Source: Candidatus Altimarinota bacterium (GTDB lineage: Bacteria > Patescibacteriota > Gracilibacteria > RBG-16-42-10). Taken from it: a DNA stretch of 20,853 nucleotides. Location of the stretch: contig JAGNZB010000011.1 of the NCBI GenBank assembly GCA_017984655.1, positions 1 to 20,853 on the forward strand, read 5' to 3'. The notes beneath the pieces are model-generated. The model saw only the letters and a list, made by a program, of their open reading frames with translations, made no database searches and was not told the origin of the DNA. The translations under genes were made by a program, and so were the position numbers. Below are positions 14,791-20,525 of the stretch, piece after piece. The stretch's first letter is position 1. Each line of letters starts with the position of its first letter.

Positions 14791-15918
14791 CTAGAAGTTC
14801 ACACCCACACCAACACTGATACCTGGTGCCTGTGAATTCTGAGCACCAAAATTGAGAACAGTAGCAATAATCGTATAAGAAGCAATCACCAAAATCAAAC
14901 CAATAACAGCATAGGTAATTCCTTTCTTCGCCTGACTGATCTGACTATCTTCACCACGAGCCATCGCATACCGATAGCCATTCACCACCAAGAACAAGAG
15001 CGCAACAATCGAAATAATACCAGTAAAAAAGTTCACCAGGATTCGAAATGCCGACTGGCGATCAGAAATTCTCAGCAGGGGCTGAGCATAACTACTCGAC
15101 AGCTTACCCACATTGGCACCATTCACATCACCATTGTAGAGTTGATAGGGGTCAGTGACCGTAGTAAAGGGTAAATCGGGCACAGCACCACTACGAGTGC
15201 CAGTAGTTGGCGTAGCACCACCCGTGGCAGCAGGACTTGGGCTGTTAGCTGTACTAGACGCTGGAGCACAACGAGTGATAATAGTCTGACGATCAGCGTC
15301 AGTCAGTGGTCGACTCTGAGCCTGAGTCAATGCGTCATATTCACGCATCGCGCATTGTTGATACTGCGCAGGAGCCAGCAACCGTTCACTCTGACAAAGG
15401 GCATCGATCTGATAACGCTGACGACTGTTGATTGTCGTAGCACCATTACCAGTTTGATTGTCCACATTACGATTAATACAAGCCGACACTTCAGAAAGAC
15501 TGGGAATAGTATTGGCATTTGAAGTAGTACTGGTACCAGGCGCAGATGTGGTACTAGCAGGCGTCGCTCCACCACTACAGCGAGTCTGGATCGTATTCTT
15601 TTGGGTACTAGACAAAACAAAGTCATTGGCACTACCAGCAAGCTGGTTATATTGAGCCATAGCACACTCAGTATATTGCGTTGGAATCAATAACTCACCT
15701 CCCTGACAACGAGCTTCAATCTCGTATTGATCACGAGCATTCAGTGTCTGGCCACCAGCTGTACGAGTCTCACTAGTATTCTGAATACATTGCGCCACAC
15801 TAGCTGAAGTACTAGCGACAACTACCTGCGGCAAAGTAAAACTAAAAATCACCAAAGACAGTGCTAGGTTGAAAAGCGAAATCAGTGGCAATACAACCCA
15901 AGAACGAGACCGGTTCAT
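14791..15918 (-). CDS. T4SS-pilin-like membrane protein with two tandem four-cysteine repeats
   Basis: This 375-aa protein has a signal peptide (cut near residue 36, VVVAST). Residues 41-118 and 144-221 are copies of one another, each with four cysteines in near-identical spacing: C44, C71, C85 and C114, then C147, C175, C189 and C217. Shared motifs are QYxxCAM and TIxTRC. Linkers rich in T, S, A and P follow each. The C-terminal part (about 285-360) has two membrane helices around YRYAMARGEDSQISQAKKG, the pattern of the T4SS_pilin/TrbC-VirB2-like family common in candidate-phyla bacteria. The repeats are probably disulfide-bonded outside the cell. Start: ATG at 15918 is preferred over TTG at 15933. 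No other secretion-system genes are nearby. Confidence 0.8.
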   Translation of the reverse strand: MNRSRSWVVLPLISLFNLALSLVIFSFTLPQVVVASTSASVAQCIQNTSETRTAGGQTLNARDQYEIEARCQGGELLIPTQYTECAMAQYNQLAGSANDFVLSSTQKNTIQTRCSGGATPASTTSAPGTSTTSNANTIPSLSEVSACINRNVDNQTGNGATTINSRQRYQIDALCQSERLLAPAQYQQCAMREYDALTQAQSRPLTDADRQTIITRCAPASSTANSPSPAATGGATPTTGTRSGAVPDLPFTTVTDPYQLYNGDVNGANVGKLSSSYAQPLLRISDRQSAFRILVNFFTGIISIVALLFLVVNGYRYAMARGEDSQISQAKKGITYAVIGLILVIASYTIIATVLNFGAQNSQAPGISVGVGVNF

Positions 15919-15940
15919 AAATTTATTTAGCAACGGCTAT

Positions 15941-15969
15941 ACTTTAACACATACAAGTGGTGCTCCCAA
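15941..15969 (-). promoter_or_regulatory. Possible promoter of the T4SS-pilin-like gene
   Basis: TTGGGA (15964-15969, inside the tRNA-Arg acceptor arm) and TAAAGT (15941-15946) on the minus strand are 17 bp apart, with TGT before the -10. The matches are partial, and read-through from the tRNA-Arg unit is equally likely. Confidence 0.22.
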
Positions 15970-16032
15970 GAGGAATCGAACCTCTATCTTAAGCTTAGAA
16001 GGCTTCTGCTCTATCCGTTGAGCTATAGGAGC
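15958..16032 (-). tRNA. tRNA-Arg (anticodon TCT)
   Basis: The acceptor GCTCCTA pairs with TGGGAGC (one G-T pair). The D stem is GCTC/GAGC, the anticodon loop is CTTCTAA (anticodon TCT, reads AGA), and the T arm is AGAGG/CCTCT with loop TTCGATT. CCA is encoded (15958-15960). The first pair of the anticodon stem is a G-A mismatch. The tRNA begins at the base directly after the stop codon of the upstream 85-aa gene, so it is probably cut from that mRNA. Confidence 0.95.
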
Positions 16033-16290
16033 TTACCATTCTCCACTACTGGTGCTGATATCGTCACCACTATTCAGCGGTAACTTCCCACCAGTAAAGT
16101 AGAGAATCAATGATAAACAACCGAAGGCACCGAGTACAAAACCAAGAAACATAATCATACCTGAATTCATATCCACTGTTGCAGTAAGATACGATACTGT
16201 AGCTTCATTGGCGGCAGCTAAGTTCTGAAAGAAAACAATCAGCTGAAGCAAACCGATACATGAAGCTAAGCCAAGAAAGAATAATTTCAT
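16033..16290 (-). CDS. Small two-helix membrane protein, unknown function
   Basis: This 85-aa protein has two hydrophobic segments, about residues 3-25 (FFLGLASCIGLLQLIVFF) and 46-67 (MIMFLGFVLGAFGCLSLILYF), joined by a short polar loop. It ends with a hydrophilic S/D/G-rich tail. I recognise no family; the plan is similar to small LapA-like or other two-helix envelope proteins, but no motif proves this. It starts 19 bp after the trigger factor stop and its own stop touches tRNA-Arg, so the three appear to form one transcription unit. No Shine-Dalgarno sequence is present. Confidence 0.7.
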   Translation of the reverse strand: MKLFFLGLASCIGLLQLIVFFQNLAAANEATVSYLTATVDMNSGMIMFLGFVLGAFGCLSLILYFTGGKLPLNSGDDISTSSGEW

Positions 16291-16309
16291 AAGAATAATC
16301 AGTACAATC

Positions 16310-17560
16310 TTATTGTAGCGCAGACTTCATCAAATAATCCAGCGCTTTCTCAACACGAAGACGAGCATTGACCTGTCCTTGATAACGAGCAGCATCCTTT
16401 TCCTCGATCCCCTCCTGCTTCATTGTCGCAGCGACTTCAGCATCAGTAGGCTCAAGCTTCTCAGCTTTGGCTACTTCCAACAACGCAAATCGAGCAGTCA
16501 AACGCTTCGCAGCTTCAGGCTCCCAATCCTTGTGCAAGTCCTCATGAGTCTTTTTGTTGGCTTCAAGATAACGCTCCATAGTCATACCCATAGCCTGTAG
16601 ACGCTCACCGAAGCTCTCTTCCATATAATGAACCTCTTCATGCAAAAGCACTTCAGGTAGATCGACAGTAGTAACGGCGATCAATTGAGTAATGATATCT
16701 TGTTCCTGACGATTACGTTCATCTACATCCTTCGTATTGACGAGATAAGAACGAATTTCAGCCTTGAGGGACTCCAAAGAACTAATCGCTGGATTCTTCA
16801 ATTTGGCAAAAAACTCATCATTCATTTCAGGTAATACCATCTCTTCTACCTTCTTGAGATCAACATCAAAAGTCACATCCTGGCCCTTGAGATCAGCAAC
16901 ATGATAATCAGCTGGAAATGTGATGGTGAATTGTTTCTTGTCACCAACAGTCATGCCAACGATCTGCTCTTCAAATCCGGGAATAAATGTGTGTGAGCCG
17001 AGAACCAAAGGATGATTTTTGCTACTAGCACCCTCCACCGGTTTTCCCTCACGACTACCCACAAAATCCATCTCCACACGATCACCCAACTTGGCCACAC
17101 GGGTAACATCATTGTAGATCGCAAATCGTTTCTGCAAAGTAGTCAGTTCTTCAGTGATCTCTTCATCTTTGACAGCAAATGGTTGAGGCTTGACCTTGAT
17201 CTTCTGGTAAGCACCAACCTTGACTTCAGGCAAAACTGAAACAGTTATTTCAATCACTAATGGCAAAGCACTAACCACATTACTTTCAGGAGGAGCAATC
17301 GGTGCTAATTTTTCAGCCGTCACAACTTCAAAGTACCATTCAGGTAAACCAGTACGAAGTACCTCTTCATCAAAAGCAGCCTGGCCGACTTGCTGCATCA
17401 CCATATCATCAGGAGCCTTGCCTTCACGAAAGCCAGGAACTTTGACCTTATTTCTTAATTTATCAATTGCCTTCTTACGAAACTTCTCTACTTCTTCGGG
17501 AGTAACTTCTAAAGTGATCAGAACTTGTGACTGGGGGAGACGTTTGAGTGTATGTTTCAC
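16310..17560 (-). CDS. tig: Trigger factor (ribosome-associated chaperone and prolyl isomerase)
   Basis: Trigger factor binds the ribosomal exit tunnel and shields new chains. The 416-aa product is slightly short for the family but has all three parts. The N-terminal ribosome-binding domain has the signature VPGFREGKAP at residues 41-50. The FKBP-type isomerase domain (about 145-240) contains LGDRVEMDFVGSREGKPVEG, IPGFEEQIVGM and FPADYH. The helical C-terminal chaperone arm begins at about LPEMNDEFF. The start is GTG at 17560, the first codon of the conserved N-terminal strand. The upstream region holds the AATTNNN arrays rather than a clear promoter. The 85-aa membrane protein and tRNA-Arg follow closely. 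Confidence 0.96.
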   Translation of the reverse strand: MKHTLKRLPQSQVLITLEVTPEEVEKFRKKAIDKLRNKVKVPGFREGKAPDDMVMQQVGQAAFDEEVLRTGLPEWYFEVVTAEKLAPIAPPESNVVSALPLVIEITVSVLPEVKVGAYQKIKVKPQPFAVKDEEITEELTTLQKRFAIYNDVTRVAKLGDRVEMDFVGSREGKPVEGASSKNHPLVLGSHTFIPGFEEQIVGMTVGDKKQFTITFPADYHVADLKGQDVTFDVDLKKVEEMVLPEMNDEFFAKLKNPAISSLESLKAEIRSYLVNTKDVDERNRQEQDIITQLIAVTTVDLPEVLLHEEVHYMEESFGERLQAMGMTMERYLEANKKTHEDLHKDWEPEAAKRLTARFALLEVAKAEKLEPTDAEVAATMKQEGIEEKDAARYQGQVNARLRVEKALDYLMKSALQ

Positions 17561-17616
17561 AGGTAATAGTAAATGCCTCTAACATCTAGCATAAATGGAA
17601 AAGAAAAGGAATGGGA

Positions 17617-17644
17617 ATTACAAATTACAAATTATAAATTACAA
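17617..17644. repeat. 7-bp tandem array, ATTACAA x4 (array 3)
   Basis: Four head-to-tail heptamers (three ATTACAA, one ATTATAA). With a one-base shift these are AATTACA-type units, the same AATT-plus-three pattern as the other arrays. It lies between tig and repeat copy 2. Confidence 0.75.
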
Positions 17645-17658
17645 ATGAAGCGAGGGTT

Positions 17659-17686
17659 AATTAGGAATTAGCAATTGGTAATTATG
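17659..17686. repeat. Degenerate 7-bp tandem array, AATTNNN x4 (array 4)
   Basis: Units are AATTAGG, AATTAGC, AATTGGT and AATTATG, closely resembling array 1 and the reverse complement of array 2. The 17687-17770 stretch that follows, up to repeat copy 2, has no recognisable gene. Confidence 0.7.
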
Positions 17687-17770
17687 AATGGAACCATAAC
17701 ACAACGCCCCCATCAGGTTTTCCATTCACGTTTACCTTCACCTTTCCTTTCATGGTCCCATCCCTATTCT

Positions 17771-17916
17771 TCATCCTTCTCCCTCTCCGAAACCTCAGTC
17801 TTCGTCTTAGTCTCAGTCTTCCACGGGCACGCGGAAAGCACATTGTCTGCAACAGACAGTGTGATCGAGAGACTGAGACTAAGGATAAGACTTGCCCGCC
17901 TATGGCGTGCTCGTGG
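17771..17916 (-). repeat. 146-bp structured repeat, copy 2, at the 3' end of tRNA-Leu
   Basis: This is an inverted copy of 13853-13998 with no insertions or deletions over the first 136 bp. Read on the minus strand it begins at the tRNA-Leu CCA. Segments A and A' are unchanged. The B arm differs from copy 1 but pairs even better with B' (20 of 23 positions). The central hairpin has a different sequence but still forms (TGTCTG/CAGACA here, CTGTC/GACAG in copy 1). This pattern suggests that structure, not sequence alone, is kept. With copy 1 it brackets a 3.8-kb segment holding the methyltransferase, T4SS-pilin-like, tRNA-Arg, 85-aa and tig genes. Confidence 0.85.
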
Positions 17917-17998
17917 TGCTGCGGAGAGGACTTGAACCTCCACTCCTTTTGGGAACCAGCTCCTAAGGCTGGCGTGTCTGCCATTCCACCACCGCAGC
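17914..17998 (-). tRNA. tRNA-Leu (anticodon TAG)
   Basis: The acceptor GCTGCGG pairs with CCGCAGC, the discriminator is A and CCA is encoded (17914-17916). The anticodon stem CCAGC/GCTGG encloses loop CTTAGGA (anticodon TAG). The T arm holds GTTCAAGTC. The long variable arm (GTTCCC...GGAGT) gives the 85-nt class II size expected for leucine. The 146-bp repeat starts at its CCA. Confidence 0.95.
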
Positions 17999-18011
17999 AA
18001 AAAGCGGAGCT

Positions 18012-18039
18012 ACTATAATGAAAAGATGATCATTTGCAA
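18012..18039 (-). promoter_or_regulatory. Promoter of tRNA-Leu
   Basis: TTGCAA (18034-18039) and TATAGT (18012-18017) on the minus strand are 16 bp apart. The -10 ends 13 bp before the tRNA, the same arrangement as the tRNA-Cys promoter. Confidence 0.55.
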
Positions 18040-18070
18040 AGGTATCTCTTGAGCTTGCTGTACCAATAGA

Positions 18071-18715
18071 CTAAACACCTTTTCTAACGATCGTCACCGC
18101 TTGGATCTTGTTGCCTTTTTTGAGGTTACGAACAATCTCAAGACCTTTGATCACTTTACCAAAAGCTACGTAACTATTATCTAAGCTGGGTTGAGGAGCT
18201 AGGGTGATATAAAAAAGACTACGTGAGCTATTGAGGGCATTCTTGAGACATTGCTCCTGTTCCACCAAACTTACACAAGTAGTACCAGTCTCCCGCACAA
18301 AACCAACCACACCCGCAGCATCATGGTAGAGATCAGGATGAGTTTGCAATGCTAATGGTGCAATCAATGTGTCATCTTTGCCAAGACCAGACTTATCCCC
18401 CATATAGGCAGCAAAGCTACCAACAACATTATATACCGCACTATCAGTATAACGATTTTCTGCCACGCGAGCGCCAAAGTGACGAACAGCATCAGGTACT
18501 TGTCGCTCATAAAGCTCGATCGCAAAGGTACCCTGATCGGTCTCAACTACCGCAAGAGGATTACTAATATCAAAGAGTTCAATGTCTTTGACAAATCCAG
18601 CAAAAGGACCACTAAACGTAGCAGGATTTGCTGGAGCATCGGCACCACAACCAGAAAGCAACACACTGATAGCAAGCAGACTAGTACAACAACGAACAGA
18701 AAAAGAAGTTTTCAT
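18071..18715 (-). CDS. Cyclophilin-type peptidyl-prolyl isomerase-like lipoprotein, probably without catalytic residues
   Basis: This 214-aa secreted protein has a lipoprotein signal with lipobox LSGC (lipidated C23), then a cyclophilin fold: VVETDQGTFAIELYERQVPDAVRHF, SLFYITLAPQPSLDNSYVAFGKV and a final strand. In active cyclophilins the region FHRVIPGFMIQGGD supplies catalytic Arg and Gln. Here the aligned segment is VYNVVGSFAAYMGD, with neither residue, so it may act as a binding protein or chaperone instead of an isomerase. Two cysteines in TTCVSLVEQEQCL could form a disulfide. The start at 18715 is chosen because it begins the signal peptide; the longer frame to 18763 runs through the promoter region shared with def on the opposite strand. 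Confidence 0.85.
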   Translation of the reverse strand: MKTSFSVRCCTSLLAISVLLSGCGADAPANPATFSGPFAGFVKDIELFDISNPLAVVETDQGTFAIELYERQVPDAVRHFGARVAENRYTDSAVYNVVGSFAAYMGDKSGLGKDDTLIAPLALQTHPDLYHDAAGVVGFVRETGTTCVSLVEQEQCLKNALNSSRSLFYITLAPQPSLDNSYVAFGKVIKGLEIVRNLKKGNKIQAVTIVRKGV

Positions 18716-18742
18716 GACATTTTCAAAAGACTCTAGTAGTAT
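18714..18742 (+). promoter_or_regulatory. Promoter of def-fmt
   Basis: ATGACA (18714-18719) and TAGTAT (18737-18742) are 17 bp apart. The -10 ends 28 bp before the ATG at 18771. It overlaps the candidate ATG at 18741, which argues that translation starts at 18771. Confidence 0.45.
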
Positions 18743-18769
18743 GGTATCTGAACAATGTATCACTCACAA
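18741..18769 (-). promoter_or_regulatory. Possible promoter of the cyclophilin lipoprotein gene
   Basis: On the minus strand TTGTGA (18764-18769) and TACCAT (18741-18746) are 17 bp apart, 25 bp before the ATG at 18715. It overlaps the opposing def promoter, so the two genes could compete for polymerase. The matches are moderate. Confidence 0.3.
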
Positions 18770-18770
18770 G

Positions 18771-19256
18771 ATGATCCTCCCGATTCTTACTGACGAAAAC
18801 CCGCAACTGCGTGAAATCTCAGCCCCTGTCAAAACTATCGACGCTAGTACCAAGAAACTAATCAAAGACCTCATCGACACCCTGGCATCCCAACGCGGTG
18901 TTGGGATCGCAGCTCCCCAGACGGGAATCAAACAACGAGTCATTATTTGCAAAATCCGCTCTGGCCGAGAGAAAGAAGAAGATGTTGCTATGATCAACCC
19001 CCAAATCCTCACCAAAAGTAAACACTGTGAAATTGCTGAAGAAGGCTGCTTTAGTATTCCCAACATTTTTGGCCCCGTAAACCGCCCCAGCGAAATCACT
19101 GTCCAATATCAAACCATCGACAAAAAAACTGTTCTCCGTCGCTTTACTGGCTACAATGCCCGAGTCATTCAACACGAAGTCGACCATCTCGATGGCATCC
19201 TCTTCACGGATTTGGTCAGCAACAAAGCAGAACTATACGAAGAAATCAGCTACTAA
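18771..19256 (+). CDS. def: Peptide deformylase
   Basis: This metalloenzyme removes the formyl group from the first methionine of new proteins. The 161-aa product has the three active-site motifs: GVGIAAPQ (residues 43-50), EGCFS (91-95, cysteine metal ligand) and HEVDH (135-139, two histidine ligands and catalytic Glu). The N-terminus MILPILTDENPQLR matches the family's usual opening, which with the promoter position fixes the start at 18771. The gene is followed after 1 bp by fmt, which adds the formyl group, so the two opposite steps are encoded together as in many bacteria. Confidence 0.95.
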   Translation: MILPILTDENPQLREISAPVKTIDASTKKLIKDLIDTLASQRGVGIAAPQTGIKQRVIICKIRSGREKEEDVAMINPQILTKSKHCEIAEEGCFSIPNIFGPVNRPSEITVQYQTIDKKTVLRRFTGYNARVIQHEVDHLDGILFTDLVSNKAELYEEISY

Positions 19257-19257
19257 T

Positions 19258-20241
19258 ATGATCATTCGCACCCTCTTTTTTGGCACCCCCACATTTGCTC
19301 AGATCATTCTCCCATTCCTACACCATCATCCCGATATAGAGCTGGTGGCAATTGTCTGTCAGCCGGACAAGCCAGTAGGCAGAAAGCAAATACTGACTCC
19401 ACCACCAACCAAAGTCTATGCCGAAAGTGAAGGGATTCCCGTCTGGCAACCAAAAAGTTTACGAACGCCTGAAGCACAAGCACAGATTGAAGCATATCAA
19501 CCAGACCTCATCATCGTGGCAGCCTATGGCAAGATCATCCCTGAAGCAATACTAGCTATCCCCAAATACCAAGCACTGAATGTGCATCCTTCAGCATTAC
19601 CAAAATACCGAGGAGCCAGCCCTCTACAGTTTACTTTGTGGTCAGGAGAAAAAACGACCAAAACCAGCATTATGGTCATGGAACCAACGCTCGACACTGG
19701 ACCGGTCATTGCTCAAGCTGACTATGTGATCAAAGAAAATGAAATATACGCTACATTCGAGGCCACCATGGCTTTGCTTTCCGCAGAACTATTAAGCAAG
19801 ACTATTACACCTTGGTGTAAAGGTGAACTCAAAGCAATTCCTCAAGATCATCCTCATGCCACCTATACAAAGATCCTCACCAAGGAAGATGGTCTGATCG
19901 ACTGGACACAATCAGCGACACAAATCGACAATCACATCAGAGCACTAAGCACATGGCCAGGAACATTTACCATCCTCGATGGTAAACGTATCAAAATCTT
20001 GGCAGCAAGAGTATCGGATCCCTCAATTATTGGTGCTCCAGGAACACTTCACTATCAAAACAAGCAGTTACTCGTCTGCTGTGGTAACAACACCGTATTA
20101 GCCATCAACCAGCTACAACTTGAGGGCAAGAATCCAATCGACAGCGCCACCTTTATGCGGGGCCATCCTCAGTTCGCTGAGCATGTGTTTTCTTCAACAA
20201 TTGATCAATCCGATCCGCATACTCAGAATTCTCATCAATAA
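19258..20241 (+). CDS. fmt: Methionyl-tRNA formyltransferase
   Basis: The enzyme transfers a formyl group from 10-formyl-tetrahydrofolate to initiator Met-tRNA. The 327-aa product starts IRTLFFGTPTFAQ. The catalytic residues N108 and H110 lie in NVHPSALPKYRGASP, and D146 lies in LDTGPV. A C-terminal OB-like tRNA-binding domain begins near 210 (DWTQSATQIDNHIRALSTWPG). The frame is open upstream within def, but ATG at 19258 gives the correct N-terminus and lies 1 bp after the def stop. The last 89 bp (20153-20241) overlap the rbfA 3' end on the other strand. Confidence 0.95.
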   Translation: MIIRTLFFGTPTFAQIILPFLHHHPDIELVAIVCQPDKPVGRKQILTPPPTKVYAESEGIPVWQPKSLRTPEAQAQIEAYQPDLIIVAAYGKIIPEAILAIPKYQALNVHPSALPKYRGASPLQFTLWSGEKTTKTSIMVMEPTLDTGPVIAQADYVIKENEIYATFEATMALLSAELLSKTITPWCKGELKAIPQDHPHATYTKILTKEDGLIDWTQSATQIDNHIRALSTWPGTFTILDGKRIKILAARVSDPSIIGAPGTLHYQNKQLLVCCGNNTVLAINQLQLEGKNPIDSATFMRGHPQFAEHVFSSTIDQSDPHTQNSHQ

Positions 20242-20521
20242 AGAAGCGAATTTTTGGCACACGCTTGGTTGTCATCACCTGTCGAAGAGACATAAAAATG
20301 TCGCGGTTGACGTGACTCAGGTACTTGAGAATACGACTAAAGCTGACACTACTGGCATAACTTGAAACCCACACCTTGGCCTCAGCCAGATCAGGCGTCA
20401 CATCCACACGAGTGACAGTAAGCAAACCAATTTCAGGTTCACGCAGCTCAGTCTCGATCAAACGACCGATATGTTCTTTGAGAACCTGATTGAGCTGACG
20501 AAGACGAAGATTATCTGGCAT
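20153..20521 (-). CDS. rbfA: Ribosome-binding factor A
   Basis: RbfA is a small KH-fold protein that helps mature the 30S subunit and 16S rRNA 5' end. The 122-aa product has the family landmarks RLRQLNQVLKEHIGRLIETEL, LLTVTRVDVTPDLAEAKVWVS, and the late KRVPKIRFFIDENSEYADRIDQLL. It starts 4 bp after infB, its normal partner. Residues 94-122, including the conserved end of the fold, are encoded antisense to the last codons of fmt. Confidence 0.93.
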   Translation of the reverse strand: MPDNLRLRQLNQVLKEHIGRLIETELREPEIGLLTVTRVDVTPDLAEAKVWVSSYASSVSFSRILKYLSHVNRDIFMSLRQVMTTKRVPKIRFFIDENSEYADRIDQLLKKTHAQRTEDGPA

Positions 20522-20525
20522 AGGT

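Noticed and set aside
13853..17916. CRISPR array or integron attC sites for the repeats
   Set aside because: There are only two inverted copies 3.8 kb apart, no regular spacers, no cas or integrase gene, and no RYYYAAC/GTTRRRY ends.
17682..18018. Several overlapping open frames across repeat copy 2 and tRNA-Leu
   Set aside because: They read through a tRNA gene and a palindromic repeat; no start signal or domain supports them.
18582..18770. Longer N-terminus for peptide deformylase (starts at 18582 or 18741)
   Set aside because: This part is antisense to the cyclophilin gene and its promoter, and the family N-terminus matches the start at 18771.
19156..19257. Longer fmt starting inside def
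   Set aside because: The added 34 residues are an out-of-frame reading of def and have no Fmt similarity.
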